This document shows, piece after piece, positions 55,305-64,000 of a stretch of 64,000 nt of DNA; position 1 is the first letter of the stretch, and the number at the start of each line of letters is the position of its first letter. A program made the position numbers and the translations under genes. The notes under the pieces are model-generated. The model worked only from the letters and a program-made list of their open reading frames with translations, was not told the DNA's origin and ran no database searches. The DNA comes from Syntrophus sp. PtaU1.Bin005 (GTDB taxonomy: Bacteria > Desulfobacterota > Syntrophia > Syntrophales > Syntrophaceae), in NCBI GenBank assembly GCA_002067745.1, contig MVRU01000001.1, forward strand, positions 1 to 64,000, in the 5' to 3' direction.

Positions 55305-56582
55305 ATGCAGAACTTCATGTTAGATCGTTATCCCGAAAGCCGTCGTTGGAAAATTTTCCAGAGCATCCTTTCCATTGCGGGCATCACCCTGCTGATGGTC
55401 CTTCTGCTGATGGTCCTTGCGGCGGGATGCTCGAAAGGACCGAAGGAGGCGCCGAAGCCGCCTGTCGTTGAAGTGATGACGGTGATTCAGAAGGATGTTC
55501 CTGTCTACAAGGAGTGGATCGGGACCCTCGACGGGATGGTCAATGCCACGATCCGGGCTCAGGTCCAGGGGTATCTCATCAAGCAGAATTACCGCGATGG
55601 TGAACTCGTGAAGAAAGGCCAGATCCTCTTTGAAATTGACCCACGCACATTCCAGGCATCACTGGATCAGGCAAGAGGGCAACTGGAAGCCCAGCAGGCG
55701 CGCTGGAATACAGCCAAGGCGAATCTGGCACGGATCAAACCCCTTGCCGAGGTCAATGCCGTCAGCAAGAAGGATCTCGATGACGCCGTCGGGGCGGAAC
55801 AGGCAGCCCGCGCGGCGGTTTTCGCCGCCCAGGCCAGTTTCGACAAGGCCAAATTTGATCTGGGCTTCACAAAAATCACTTCCCCTGTAGACGGCATCTC
55901 CGGCCTTGCCAAGGCCCAGATAGGAAATCTCGTGGGTCCGGGAGCTGTGGAGGAGCTGACCACGGTCTCAACGGTCAACCCGATCAAGGTCTACTTCCAG
56001 ATAAGCGAACAGGAGTATCTCCAGACGGCAAAATATTCGGTCACGGTGAGAGAGAAAAAAGTAGGGGAACTGATCCTTGCGGATGGCAGCGTCTATCCGG
56101 AAAAGGGATATTTCGCCTTTGCCGATCGGCAGGTGGATATCCGGACGGGGACCATAAAAGTCGCTACGGTATTTCCCAATCCGGGCAATTTCCTGCGGCC
56201 CGGGCAGTATGGGAGGGTCCGGGTTGCCGCGTCTGTCCGCAAGGATGCCTTGCTTGTACCTCAGCGGTCCGTATCAGAAGTCCAGGGGAAATACATGGTG
56301 GCCGTGATCGGGGCGGACAACAAGGCGGACATCCGGCCGGTGAAAGTCGCCGAGCGTGTTGACAATCTGTGGGTCATTATGGAGGGCCTCAGGCCCGGAG
56401 AGAGCGTCGTCGTCGAGGGGATACAGAAGGTCCGTCCCGGAATGCCGGTTACGCCGAAGACCTTTGTGGAAACACCAGTGAAGACCGAAGCCAAGCCGGG
56501 ACCATCCCTGGAAGCGAAATCACAGGAAAATGCCCTGACCTCCTCAAAACCCGTCGAGACTGCGAAGACTGAAAAGAGGTGA
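55305..56582 (+). CDS. RND efflux periplasmic adaptor lipoprotein
   Basis: AcrA/MexA-type membrane-fusion protein, 425 residues from ATG 55305 (GAGGAGGAG about 8 bases upstream); ATG 55287 is less likely. N-terminal hydrophobic stretch ending VLAAGCSKG, a lipobox cysteine. Then the barrel-sandwich motif RAQVQGYLIKQNYRDGELVKKGQILFEID, a coiled-coil hairpin (LDQARGQLEAQQARWNTAKANL) and the C-terminal beta-barrel. It bridges the inner-membrane pump and outer-membrane channel encoded by the next two genes. No dedicated repressor gene lies beside it. Confidence 0.94.
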   Translation: MQNFMLDRYPESRRWKIFQSILSIAGITLLMVLLLMVLAAGCSKGPKEAPKPPVVEVMTVIQKDVPVYKEWIGTLDGMVNATIRAQVQGYLIKQNYRDGELVKKGQILFEIDPRTFQASLDQARGQLEAQQARWNTAKANLARIKPLAEVNAVSKKDLDDAVGAEQAARAAVFAAQASFDKAKFDLGFTKITSPVDGISGLAKAQIGNLVGPGAVEELTTVSTVNPIKVYFQISEQEYLQTAKYSVTVREKKVGELILADGSVYPEKGYFAFADRQVDIRTGTIKVATVFPNPGNFLRPGQYGRVRVAASVRKDALLVPQRSVSEVQGKYMVAVIGADNKADIRPVKVAERVDNLWVIMEGLRPGESVVVEGIQKVRPGMPVTPKTFVETPVKTEAKPGPSLEAKSQENALTSSKPVETAKTEKR

Positions 56583-56588
56583 TCCGCC

Positions 56589-59500
56589 ATGTCCAAGTTC
56601 TTCATCAATCGTCCCATCGTGGCCATGGTAATCGCCATCCTCATGGTCATCGTCGGTCTCGTGGCCATGTCGGGTCTGCCCACGGCGCAGTTCCCCAACA
56701 TTGTCCCGCCGGAAATGAAGGTCACCGGCACCTACCCCGGCGCCGATGCCCAGACCATGGAGTCGTCGGTGGCCACCCCCATCGAGCAGCAGATGTCCGG
56801 TGTGGACAACATGAACTACATGTACTCCCTGAACTCCAACGACGGCAAGATGGTCCTGACGGTGAACTTCGACATCAAGACGGACCCCAGCACCGACCAG
56901 ATCCTTGCCCAGATGAGGACCAACCAGGCCAACTCGCAGTTGCCCACCGATGTGATCAACCAGGGGGTCACGGTGCAGAAATCGACATCGGCGCCCCTGA
57001 TCGTGTTCGCCCTCTTTTCCCCCAAGGGGACCTATGACAACGTCTTTCTGGCGAATTACTGCTATATCAACATCAACGACCAGATGACCCGCGTTCCCGG
57101 CATCGCCAGCGTCACGATTTTCGGGGCAGGGCAGTACGCCATGCGCCTCTGGGTGAAGCCTGACCAGCTCGCGAAGCTGGGGATCACCATCCCCGAGATC
57201 ACCAACGCCGTCCAGCAGCAGAATACGGTGAACCCCGCCGGCCAGATCGGCGGCGAACCGGTGCCGCCTGGACAGGAATTCACCTATGCCGTTCGCTCTC
57301 AGGGCCGCCTCCAGAACGAGGAGGAGTTCGGCAACATCGTGATCCGGGCAAATCCTGACGGCTCCCTGGTTCATCTCAAGGATGTGGGACGGATCGAGCT
57401 GGGGGCCCAGTCGTACAACATGATCGGCCGCCTCAATGGCAAGCCCGCCGCCATCATTGCCCTCTACCAGCTGCCGGGAACCAACGCAATCGAAGCAGCG
57501 GAAGGGTCCAAGAAGCTGATGGCGCAACTCAAGGAGCGATTCCCTGCCGATCTGGATTACGTGGTGGCCCTGGACACGACGCTTGCCGTCACGGAGGGGA
57601 TCAATGAGATCGTCCATACCCTCTTCGAAGCCCTCGTTCTCGTCATCATCGTCGTCTTCATCTTCCTGCAGGGATGGCGGGCAACCCTCATCCCCCTGCT
57701 GGCCGTGCCGGTCTCCCTGGTGGGAACCTTCATGCTCTTTCCGCTCTTCGGGTTTTCCATCAACACGCTCTCGCTCTTCGGGCTGGTGCTCGCCATCGGT
57801 CTTGTCGTCGACGACGCCATCGTCGTCGTCGAGGCCGTGGAGCACCACATCGAGCAGGGGATGACGCCCAAGGAGGCAACCCTCAAGGCCATGGAGGAGG
57901 TCTCGGGCCCGGTCATCGCCATCGCCGTCATCCTGGCTGCCGTCTTCGTCCCCACGGCCTTCATCCCGGGGATCACGGGCCGCCTGTACCAGCAATTCGC
58001 CGTGACCATCGCCGTCTCCGTCATCATCTCGGCCTTCAACGCCTTGACCCTGTCACCGGCCCTGTCGGCCCTCCTGCTGCGGCCAAAGAAGAAATCCTGG
58101 GGGCCGCTGCAGAAATTCTACGATGGGTTCAACCGCATCTTCGGCCGTTCAACGGACGGGTACGTGAACTGGTGCGATCACTTTATCCGTAAGAGTAAGA
58201 TCAGCCTCCTCTTCCTCCTCGGGACAGCCGTCCTGGCGGGCTTTTTCGGAAAAAACCTGCCAACCTCCTTCCTCCCCGATGAAGACCAGGGGTACGTCTA
58301 TGCGGGGGTTCAGCTTCCCGACGCTGCCTCGCTGCAGCGGACCGACGATGTGACGAAAAAAGCCGAGGAGATCATCTCAAAGACGCCCGGCGTTAAGTAC
58401 TGCACCTCCGTGGTCGGCTACAGCATGCTCAGCGGCGTGGCCAACACCTACAGCTCCTTTTTCTTCATTACGCTGAAGGACTGGGGCGAACGGAAGACGC
58501 CGGAGGAGAAGTACGAGGCCATCAAGGCCCACCTGAGCAAGGGATTGGGGTCCCTGCCGGAGGCCATCGGTTTTGCCTTTCCACCCCCGGCCATCCCGGG
58601 AATCGGGACCTCGGGCGGTTTCACCTTCATCCTGGAAGACCGGGCCGGGAAGGACATCGCCTTCCTGGCCGATCAGACCAGCAAATTTATCGAGGCGGCA
58701 CGGAAGCGGCCGGAACTGGCCGGCATCAGCACGACCTTCCGCCCCAATGTGCCTCAGGTCTTCGTGGACGTGGACCGCGACAAGGTTCTCAAGCAGGGGG
58801 TGAACATCTCGGATGTCTACAAGACCCTCCAGTGCTTCATGGGGGGCACCTTCGTGAACTACTTCAACCGGTTCGGCCGCCAGTGGCAGATCTATGTCCA
58901 GGCTGAAGGGGAATACAGGACGAAGGCCGAGAACTTCGGGCAGTTTCATGTGCGAAACAGCGAGGGCGTGATGGTTCCCCTCTCCGCCGTGACCAATATC
59001 CGCTCTACTGCGGGGCCCGAGTTCACCATGCGCTACAATCTCTACCGCAGCGCTCAGATCAACGGCTCGGCGGCGCCGGGCTACAGTTCGGCCCAAGCCA
59101 TGGCCGCCCTCGAAGAGGTCTTTGCCCAGACGATGCCCCGGGAAATGGGCTATGATTACCTCGGGATGAGCTACCAGGAAAAGAAGGCCCAGGAAGGGGT
59201 TTCACCCGCCGTCATCTTCGGCTTCTCGCTTTTGTGCGTTTTCCTGATCCTGGCCGCTCAGTACGAAAGCTGGTCCCTCCCCTTCAGCGTGCTGCTGGGA
59301 ACACCCGTGGCCGTCATGGGGGCCTTCGGCGCCCTGTGGGCGTTAAGGTTCGAGAACAACGTCTACGCGCAGATCGGCCTCGTCATGCTCATCGGGCTGG
59401 CAGCGAAAAACGCGATCCTCATCGTCGAGTTCGCCAAGATGGAATACGACAAGGGAAAACCCGTCGTCGAGGCGGCCCTGACCGGGGCAAAGCTTCGGCT

Positions 59501-59750
59501 GCGGCCGATCCTGATGACCTCCTTTGCCTTTATCCTGGGATGCGTGCCGCTGGCCATGGCCAGCGGAGCAGGGGCCATCTCGCGGCGCGTCATGGGATGG
59601 GCCGTCATCGGCGGGATGCTGGCGGCGAGCTTTATTGCCATATTCCTCATTCCCGTTACGTTCTTCGTTGTGGAGAAGCTGTCTCACAGGGGGGTAAAGG
59701 AAGCAGAGGCTCCTGCAGGGGAGACCGGGAAGGAGGAAGGCCATGAATAG
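56589..59750 (+). CDS. RND multidrug efflux permease, HAE1 type
   Basis: 1053 residues, AcrB/MexB class proton-drug antiporter of the inner membrane. MSKFFINRPIVAMVIAILM is the family start. The proton-relay aspartate pair is in GLVLAIGLVVDDAIVVVEAV. Two large periplasmic loops and twelve helices are present; LPTSFLPDEDQGYVYAGVQLP starts the second loop and GLAAKNAILIVEFAK is in the second half. The substrate is not readable. Located 6 bases after the adaptor gene and overlapping the outer-membrane gene by 8. Confidence 0.96.
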   Translation: MSKFFINRPIVAMVIAILMVIVGLVAMSGLPTAQFPNIVPPEMKVTGTYPGADAQTMESSVATPIEQQMSGVDNMNYMYSLNSNDGKMVLTVNFDIKTDPSTDQILAQMRTNQANSQLPTDVINQGVTVQKSTSAPLIVFALFSPKGTYDNVFLANYCYININDQMTRVPGIASVTIFGAGQYAMRLWVKPDQLAKLGITIPEITNAVQQQNTVNPAGQIGGEPVPPGQEFTYAVRSQGRLQNEEEFGNIVIRANPDGSLVHLKDVGRIELGAQSYNMIGRLNGKPAAIIALYQLPGTNAIEAAEGSKKLMAQLKERFPADLDYVVALDTTLAVTEGINEIVHTLFEALVLVIIVVFIFLQGWRATLIPLLAVPVSLVGTFMLFPLFGFSINTLSLFGLVLAIGLVVDDAIVVVEAVEHHIEQGMTPKEATLKAMEEVSGPVIAIAVILAAVFVPTAFIPGITGRLYQQFAVTIAVSVIISAFNALTLSPALSALLLRPKKKSWGPLQKFYDGFNRIFGRSTDGYVNWCDHFIRKSKISLLFLLGTAVLAGFFGKNLPTSFLPDEDQGYVYAGVQLPDAASLQRTDDVTKKAEEIISKTPGVKYCTSVVGYSMLSGVANTYSSFFFITLKDWGERKTPEEKYEAIKAHLSKGLGSLPEAIGFAFPPPAIPGIGTSGGFTFILEDRAGKDIAFLADQTSKFIEAARKRPELAGISTTFRPNVPQVFVDVDRDKVLKQGVNISDVYKTLQCFMGGTFVNYFNRFGRQWQIYVQAEGEYRTKAENFGQFHVRNSEGVMVPLSAVTNIRSTAGPEFTMRYNLYRSAQINGSAAPGYSSAQAMAALEEVFAQTMPREMGYDYLGMSYQEKKAQEGVSPAVIFGFSLLCVFLILAAQYESWSLPFSVLLGTPVAVMGAFGALWALRFENNVYAQIGLVMLIGLAAKNAILIVEFAKMEYDKGKPVVEAALTGAKLRLRPILMTSFAFILGCVPLAMASGAGAISRRVMGWAVIGGMLAASFIAIFLIPVTFFVVEKLSHRGVKEAEAPAGETGKEEGHE

Positions 59751-61173
59751 AGGGATCTTCTCCGTCATCATTGCACTGATTCTTGCCGGCTGTGCCGTCG
59801 GCCCGGACTACAGGCGTCCAGCCATGGAAAGCCCGTCGGCCTGGCGAATCGAGGAAAAGGCTGCGCAGGAAACGGCCAATTCGGCCTGGTGGTCCCAGTT
59901 TAATGATCCGGTTCTTAACGCGCTGATCGATGAAGCCTTGAGGTCGAATTTCGATCTCCGGATCGCCACTGCGCGAGTCAACGAGTATGTCGGAAGGTAC
60001 TGGGTGTGGCGTTCCGGCCTGTTCCCGCAGATCTGGGGAAATGCCGATGCCGGGCGAAGCCGTGCCTCAGAGGAGGGAGCGGCCCCTCTGTCGTCACAGG
60101 TCGAAAATCCGGCGGATTTCTACCAGGGCGTCTTTAACGGAAACTGGGAGATTGATCTCTGGGGAAAATTGAGAAGGGCCACCGAAGCCGGGCGGGCGGA
60201 CCTGCTTGCCACCGAAGAGGCACGGCGGGGAGTGATCCTGTCACTGGTGAGCGCCGTGGCGAACGGGTACGTTTCCTTGCGCGATCTGGACATGCAGAGG
60301 GAAATCGCCATCCGGACGGCGAAAACAAGGGAGGATGCCTACAAACTCTTCAAGCAGCGATTTGAAGGCGGGGTTCTTTCTGAGCTTGAACTCAACCAGG
60401 TCAAATCGGAATACGAACAGGCCCTGGCTACGATACCTCAGATAGAGAAACAGGTTGCCTTCCAGGAAAACGCATTGAATCTCCTGCTCGGCAGAAATCC
60501 AGGGCCCATACCCAGGGGCAGAACGATGAACGAACTGGTCCTGCCGGTTGTTCCTGCCGGTCTCCCTTCGGATCTGTTGGAAAAGCGGCCGGATATCCGT
60601 CAGGCCGAGCAGGCGCTCATCGCAGCCAATGCCCGCATTGGCGTAGCAAGGGCTCGGTATTTCCCCACTCTTTCGCTGACTGGATTCTTTGGCTGGGCAA
60701 GTGCGGATCTTTCCAATCTGTTTAGCGGTCCGGCACGTGTGTGGAGCTGGAGTGGAAGTCTGACGGCGCCGATCTTCACGGGGGGCGCCATCTATGGACA
60801 GGTCAAGATGGCTGAGGCGATTCAGCAGCAGACCCTGTTCAGCTATCAGAAAACCATTCAGACGGCTTTCCAGGAGGTGGAGGACGCCCTTGTCGATCAG
60901 AAGCGCACCCGCGAGCAGCTTGAGGCGCAAAAGAGGCAGATGGATGCCCTGCGGGAATACACCCGCTTCGCCCGGCTGCGCTATGAGAACGGCTTGACGA
61001 GCTACATCGAAGTCCTCGATGCCGAGCGGAGTCTCTTTTCCACGGAGTTGAGCTACGCCCAGACCCAGGGGATTCTCTTCGGGGCGCTGGTGAACCTTTA
61101 CAAGGCCATGGGCGGAGGATGGGTCGTAGAAGCGGACGAACGGACCGTGTTGTCAGCGGACGGGAAACAATAG
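59743..61173 (+). CDS. Outer-membrane efflux channel, NodT/OprM type
   Basis: 476 residues, lipoprotein of the TolC-like family. Signal with lipobox VIIALILAGCAVGPDYRRP (cysteine about residue 17). Two repeated halves of coiled-coil and barrel; characteristic WWSQFNDPVLNALIDEAL, RPDIRQAEQALIAANARIGVARA and GLTSYIEVLDAERSL. It completes the tripartite export system with the preceding two genes. Intact. About 36 bases later the channel gene begins; it may be in the same transcript. Confidence 0.95.
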   Translation: MNRGIFSVIIALILAGCAVGPDYRRPAMESPSAWRIEEKAAQETANSAWWSQFNDPVLNALIDEALRSNFDLRIATARVNEYVGRYWVWRSGLFPQIWGNADAGRSRASEEGAAPLSSQVENPADFYQGVFNGNWEIDLWGKLRRATEAGRADLLATEEARRGVILSLVSAVANGYVSLRDLDMQREIAIRTAKTREDAYKLFKQRFEGGVLSELELNQVKSEYEQALATIPQIEKQVAFQENALNLLLGRNPGPIPRGRTMNELVLPVVPAGLPSDLLEKRPDIRQAEQALIAANARIGVARARYFPTLSLTGFFGWASADLSNLFSGPARVWSWSGSLTAPIFTGGAIYGQVKMAEAIQQQTLFSYQKTIQTAFQEVEDALVDQKRTREQLEAQKRQMDALREYTRFARLRYENGLTSYIEVLDAERSLFSTELSYAQTQGILFGALVNLYKAMGGGWVVEADERTVLSADGKQ

Positions 61174-61209
61174 GCTGAGTTCCAAGGGTGTGTCTGGTGA
61201 GGAATACCC

Positions 61210-61884
61210 ATGCGTCGACCCATTAAAGGCATGATCGATGTCATTCTGAAAGCACGATTCTCCTATTTGTTTTTTACGATCATCCTGCTTTTTCTCCTGC
61301 GGCCCTTTATCGCAGGTGCGGTGGCCGTAACGTTCGTAACCGACATCTTCCTCTGGTTCATTATCATTTCCTGTGTCTGGGCCGTTTATGAAAAACGGAA
61401 AAATCAGTGGGTCGTCATCGCCATAGCGGCTACCGTCATCCTGGCCGACCTTTTCGGCTTCCTTTTTCCAAGCGCGGTGACTTCGTGGGCGAGTCAAATA
61501 GCGGTCTTTTTTTTCCTTGGATATGCCGTCATCAATATTCTGTTCTACCTGGCTCGACAGGAGAACGTGACTGCGGACATGATCATGGCGGGAGCCAGCG
61601 AATACGTGCTTATGGGGCTTCTATGGGCGTCCCTCTACAGTCTCATTGAGACAATCTATCCGGGCTCGTTCAACTTTGCGGGAGCGAAGAACCGAGCCGG
61701 GTTCATCTATTTCAGTTTTGTGACACTGACGACGACGGGTTACGGGGATGTCCTGCCGGTAACGGAACAGGCCCGTTCCCTGGCCATTCTGGAAACGCTG
61801 ATCGGTCAGCTTTTTATCGCCATTACCGTGGCGCGGCTCGTGAGCCTCTATACGGTATCCGGTAATAAGCAGGAAACTGTATGA
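61210..61884 (+). CDS. Potassium-channel-like membrane protein
   Basis: 224 residues with a selectivity filter TLTTTGYGDVLPVT, the signature of potassium-type ion channels, followed by a pore-lining helix (LAILETLIGQLFIAITVARLVSLY). There are about four hydrophobic helices before it, so the layout is a small voltage-sensor-like or simple pore protein without a cytoplasmic RCK domain. It follows the efflux system by 36 bases. Ion selectivity and gating are not shown by sequence alone. Confidence 0.85.
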   Translation: MRRPIKGMIDVILKARFSYLFFTIILLFLLRPFIAGAVAVTFVTDIFLWFIIISCVWAVYEKRKNQWVVIAIAATVILADLFGFLFPSAVTSWASQIAVFFFLGYAVINILFYLARQENVTADMIMAGASEYVLMGLLWASLYSLIETIYPGSFNFAGAKNRAGFIYFSFVTLTTTGYGDVLPVTEQARSLAILETLIGQLFIAITVARLVSLYTVSGNKQETV

Positions 61885-61933
61885 GAAACTGTGCGTTGCT
61901 GTTTCTCTTCAACTCCGATTTAAGGAGAGTTCA

Positions 61934-62257
61934 ATGAATCTCACTCTTGAATTCCGGGCCAAAGCGGAAAAGTTTCAGGAACTCTATCAGTCACTGCAGG
62001 CGCTTCTGCCCACGATGCGAAGGGAAGAAGGATGCCTTGAATCCCATATATACCGGGATATGGAGGATGGAGAGGTCTTCTTCCTTTCAATTGCCTGGGA
62101 GGATGAAAGGAAATTTGAGAGCTATATGCGATCGACAAGCGGGAGCGCGCTTCTCGGGGCGGTCGATCTGCTGAGTAAGGCGGTGAGAGTTCGAGTGGGG
62201 GACAATACTCCCTGGGAAGGGATTAACATCCTGAAGAGGATGAGGAAGGGAATCTGA
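61934..62257 (+). CDS. Putative quinol monooxygenase (ABM domain)
   Basis: 107-residue protein of the antibiotic-biosynthesis-monooxygenase fold: LEFRAKAEKFQELYQSLQALLPTMRREEGCLESHIYRDMEDGEVFFLSIAWEDERKFESYMRS is interrupted only by usual variation. Dimeric alpha-beta proteins of this type act as quinol oxygenases, aldehyde stress or heme-related enzymes, or have no known reaction. TAAGGAGAG precedes the ATG. It stands between the channel gene and a secreted protein, possibly alone. An oxygen-using role would be odd in a strict anaerobe. Confidence 0.8.
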   Translation: MNLTLEFRAKAEKFQELYQSLQALLPTMRREEGCLESHIYRDMEDGEVFFLSIAWEDERKFESYMRSTSGSALLGAVDLLSKAVRVRVGDNTPWEGINILKRMRKGI

Positions 62258-62345
62258 ATCGGAGGAATATAAACGGTAGAGGCTAAAGGTGGATCTTCTC
62301 CAAGGTCCTTAAGATAAAACAATAAAACGATGTCAGGAGGTATTT

Positions 62346-63035
62346 ATGAAAGCATTGGCAAAATTACTGTTGGTCATTGGAATCGGTCTTGTGTTCAGCG
62401 CATCCGTAGCATTTGCCGGAGATCCGCCTTTTTCCGGTTTTCTGGGTAGTCCCGATGTATACAAGCAATTGAAGCCGGGACCGGAAGGGGGCGCCAAACT
62501 GCGGTGGGTGAAGGATGGGTTGGATTTCAGCAAGTACAACCGTTTCATGGTGGACAGCGTTATCTTCTACCTCGCCGACGAGTCTGAATACAAGGGCATT
62601 GATCCCCAGGTGCTGAAAGACCTTGCCGACACCTTCAACAAAGAACTGGTTGCGGCCTTCAAGGACAAGTACCCGATCGTAGTCGATCCCGGTCCCGATG
62701 TGGCGCGGATCAAAATTGCCATAACCAATATCGAGCGGAGTAACCCCGGTGTCAGTGCCGTCACCTCGATTATTCCCGTCGGAATTGCCATCAGTGTCGT
62801 TAAGAGGGGTGCAACGGGGGGCTGGGCAGGAAGCGGCGAGACGTGCGCCGAGCTGATGATGATCGACTCCGAGAGCAATGAGCCGCTTGTCATGGCGGTG
62901 GATCAGCAACAGGCGGCCTTCGCTTCGCGCTTTTCCAGTTATGGATCAGCCGAGGACGCCTTCAAGTTCTGGTCGGAGAGGATCGTGAAGGTTCTGGATG
63001 AAGCCAGGGGCATCAAAAGGGAACCGGCAAAATAG
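62346..63035 (+). CDS. DUF3313 exported protein
   Basis: 229 residues, signal peptide 1-24 (LLLVIGIGLVFSASVAFAGD). The DUF3313 pattern is visible: FSGFLGSPDVYKQLKPGPEGGAKLRWVKDG, YNRFMVDSVIFYL, ADTFNKELVAAFKDKYPIV, and the C-terminal FKFWSERIVKVLDEA. No lipobox cysteine, unlike many relatives, so it is probably free in the periplasm. CAGGAGG lies a few bases before the ATG. Function unknown. Confidence 0.85.
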   Translation: MKALAKLLLVIGIGLVFSASVAFAGDPPFSGFLGSPDVYKQLKPGPEGGAKLRWVKDGLDFSKYNRFMVDSVIFYLADESEYKGIDPQVLKDLADTFNKELVAAFKDKYPIVVDPGPDVARIKIAITNIERSNPGVSAVTSIIPVGIAISVVKRGATGGWAGSGETCAELMMIDSESNEPLVMAVDQQQAAFASRFSSYGSAEDAFKFWSERIVKVLDEARGIKREPAK

Positions 63036-63072
63036 TGGGCTTATGCCCTGGATTATAGAGGAATACTCGATA

Positions 63073-63121
63073 TCGGACATCCGTCATCAGTAAAATGCTT
63101 TTGCCGATGACGGATGTCCGA
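63073..63121. repeat. Perfect 16-bp inverted repeat
   Basis: TCGGACATCCGTCATC (63073-63088) and its exact complement GATGACGGATGTCCGA (63106-63121), loop of 17 bases. Lies 38 bases after the DUF3313 stop. The stem is strong but no T-run follows, so it is either a Rho-type end, a stabilising 3' stem or a repeat-family member. Confidence 0.6.
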
Positions 63122-63176
63122 CTTCTCATGCCATGCGGCTAAGGAAAAGAAAGTATAAACAATGAGGAGGATTCTC

Positions 63177-63674
63177 ATGACAAAAAAAAGAGGGACACTA
63201 TTTTTGACTTTGGTACTGTCCATATTGTTTCTGGGTATTGGAATTACCGGAATGGCTGATGAACCATCCGGCAACAACATGCAGATCCTGCAGGAGAAGA
63301 TCAAGGCAGACAAAAAGTTGCTCGTAGCTGAAAACATGCAGCTTACCGAGAAGGAGGCCAAAGCCTTCTGGCCCGTCTACGAAAATTATCAAAATGAGCA
63401 GTTTCTGCTTCGCATGCGTGTCGTTAAATTAATCAAGGATTATGGAGATGCCTATGGAACGATGACCGATAAAATCGCAAAGAAGCTGCTTGATGAATTG
63501 ATGACCATTGAGACGGTGGGGCTTGAATTGCGCAGAGCATATCTGCCGAAATTCCGGAAAGTCCTGCCCGAAATGAAGGTGGTGCGCTATTATCAGATTG
63601 AGAACAAGATAAAAGCGGTAATCGATTATGAACTGGCTGCCAGGATACCTCTGATCAAAGCAGAAAAGAAGTAA
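63177..63674 (+). CDS. Exported protein of unknown function
   Basis: 165 residues from ATG 63177 (GAGGAGG six bases upstream). Signal peptide 1 to about 26 (LFLTLVLSILFLGIGITGMADE). The mature part is mainly helical and charged: ILQEKIKADKKLLVAENMQLTEKEAKAFWPVYENYQ, LLDELMTIETVGLELRR, KFRKVLPEMKVVRYYQIE. This resembles the helical periplasmic stress-sensor style proteins (CpxP/Spy-like length), but I do not recognise a family. It is followed 25 bases later by a SYLF-domain gene. Confidence 0.75.
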   Translation: MTKKRGTLFLTLVLSILFLGIGITGMADEPSGNNMQILQEKIKADKKLLVAENMQLTEKEAKAFWPVYENYQNEQFLLRMRVVKLIKDYGDAYGTMTDKIAKKLLDELMTIETVGLELRRAYLPKFRKVLPEMKVVRYYQIENKIKAVIDYELAARIPLIKAEKK

Positions 63675-63699
63675 GACCCTAAGAAAAAAGGAGGTAAGA

Positions 63700-64000
63700 A
63701 TGAAAGGCTTACATTTTAAAATTTTTCTCTGTGTCCTTGTCCTGTTCGTCGTGATCTCCGTGCCCACGGGACGGGTCGTGGCGGCGTCCGCAGAAGAAAT
63801 CAACCGCAATGTCCAGATCGCTCTGCTGAAGCTGTATGAAAAATCAACTCCTGCGCGAGAAATGGGGCAGAAGGCGAAGGCCATCCTTGTCTTTCCCGAT
63901 ATCGTGAAAGGTGGATTCATCGTGGGGGGGCAATACGGTGAGGGCGCCCTGATAAAGGATGGGAAGGTTGCGGGTTTCTACAGTACCATTTCGGCATCGT
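63700..64000 (+). CDS. SYLF-domain (YSC84-like) exported protein, cut by window end
   Basis: First 100 codons only. AGGAGG precedes the ATG. Signal peptide (FKIFLCVLVLFVVISVPTGRVVAAS), then the start of a SYLF domain: NVQIALLKLYEKSTPAREMGQKAKAILVFPDIVKGGFIVGGQYGEGALIKDGKVAGFYSTISA. SYLF domains bind phospholipids in eukaryotic homologs; the bacterial proteins are periplasmic and of unknown role. The remainder lies past base 64000. Confidence 0.85.
   Translation, partial: MKGLHFKIFLCVLVLFVVISVPTGRVVAASAEEINRNVQIALLKLYEKSTPAREMGQKAKAILVFPDIVKGGFIVGGQYGEGALIKDGKVAGFYSTISAS

Overview
The window is one 64 kb stretch of a bacterial chromosome with about 50 protein genes. It has moderately high GC, tight operons and strong purine-rich ribosome binding sites. 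The gene content (dihydrodipicolinate route to lysine, formate-tetrahydrofolate ligase, a succinyl-CoA-synthetase-like acid-CoA ligase, a FadL-type porin, PAS/GAF sensors and sigma-54 activators) suggests an anaerobic deltaproteobacterium, perhaps a Syntrophales relative. That placement is inference from gene style, not from a marker gene. All motif calls were made by eye; no alignment or database search was run.

Layout. 1-6686: biosynthetic operon argH (cut by the window edge), a lipoprotein, lysA, dapA, dapB, folK, a small YHS-like membrane protein, a transaldolase-like aldolase and pgsA. 6707-6960: promoter, tRNA-Gly, tRNA-Cys and terminator. 7308-11621: pepA, two peptide-ABC ATPases without permeases, and an alpha/beta hydrolase. 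11897-16858: a two-gene signalling unit (tandem PilZ protein and hybrid histidine kinase). 16837-18971: a methyltransferase and a FadL porin on the minus strand. 19099-22218: sucCD-like genes divergent from a GntR regulator. 22382-28577: ACT-domain protein, fhs, a cold-shock protein, a stand-alone EF-G, an unknown RecA-like ATPase and a cysteine-free IscA-like protein. 28702-31866 (minus strand): amidohydrolase, beta-lactamase-fold lipoprotein and a cysteine-cluster protein. 32403-38993: Zn/Cd ATPase, PII and amtB, a DUF2939 protein and a GH13 enzyme. 39347-40989: radical SAM gene, a 66-residue partner and a decayed recC fragment. 41238-43616: GAF-PAS-PAS-sigma-54 activator.

43974-54826 is the most striking region. 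It is a same-strand cluster of glycogen phosphorylase, debranching enzyme, class II aldolase, phosphofructokinase, DUF3300 and DUF2950 exported proteins, and pyruvate kinase. It holds the irreversible, catabolism-specific steps from glycogen to pyruvate and omits the reversible ones. A 51-bp imperfect direct repeat lies on each side of it (43628 and 55028), next to a decayed locus upstream and a truncated reading frame downstream, so it may be an inserted or rearranged module.

55305-61173 encodes a complete RND efflux system. It is followed by a potassium-channel-like protein, a small monooxygenase, and three exported proteins of unknown role, the last (SYLF domain) cut by the window end.
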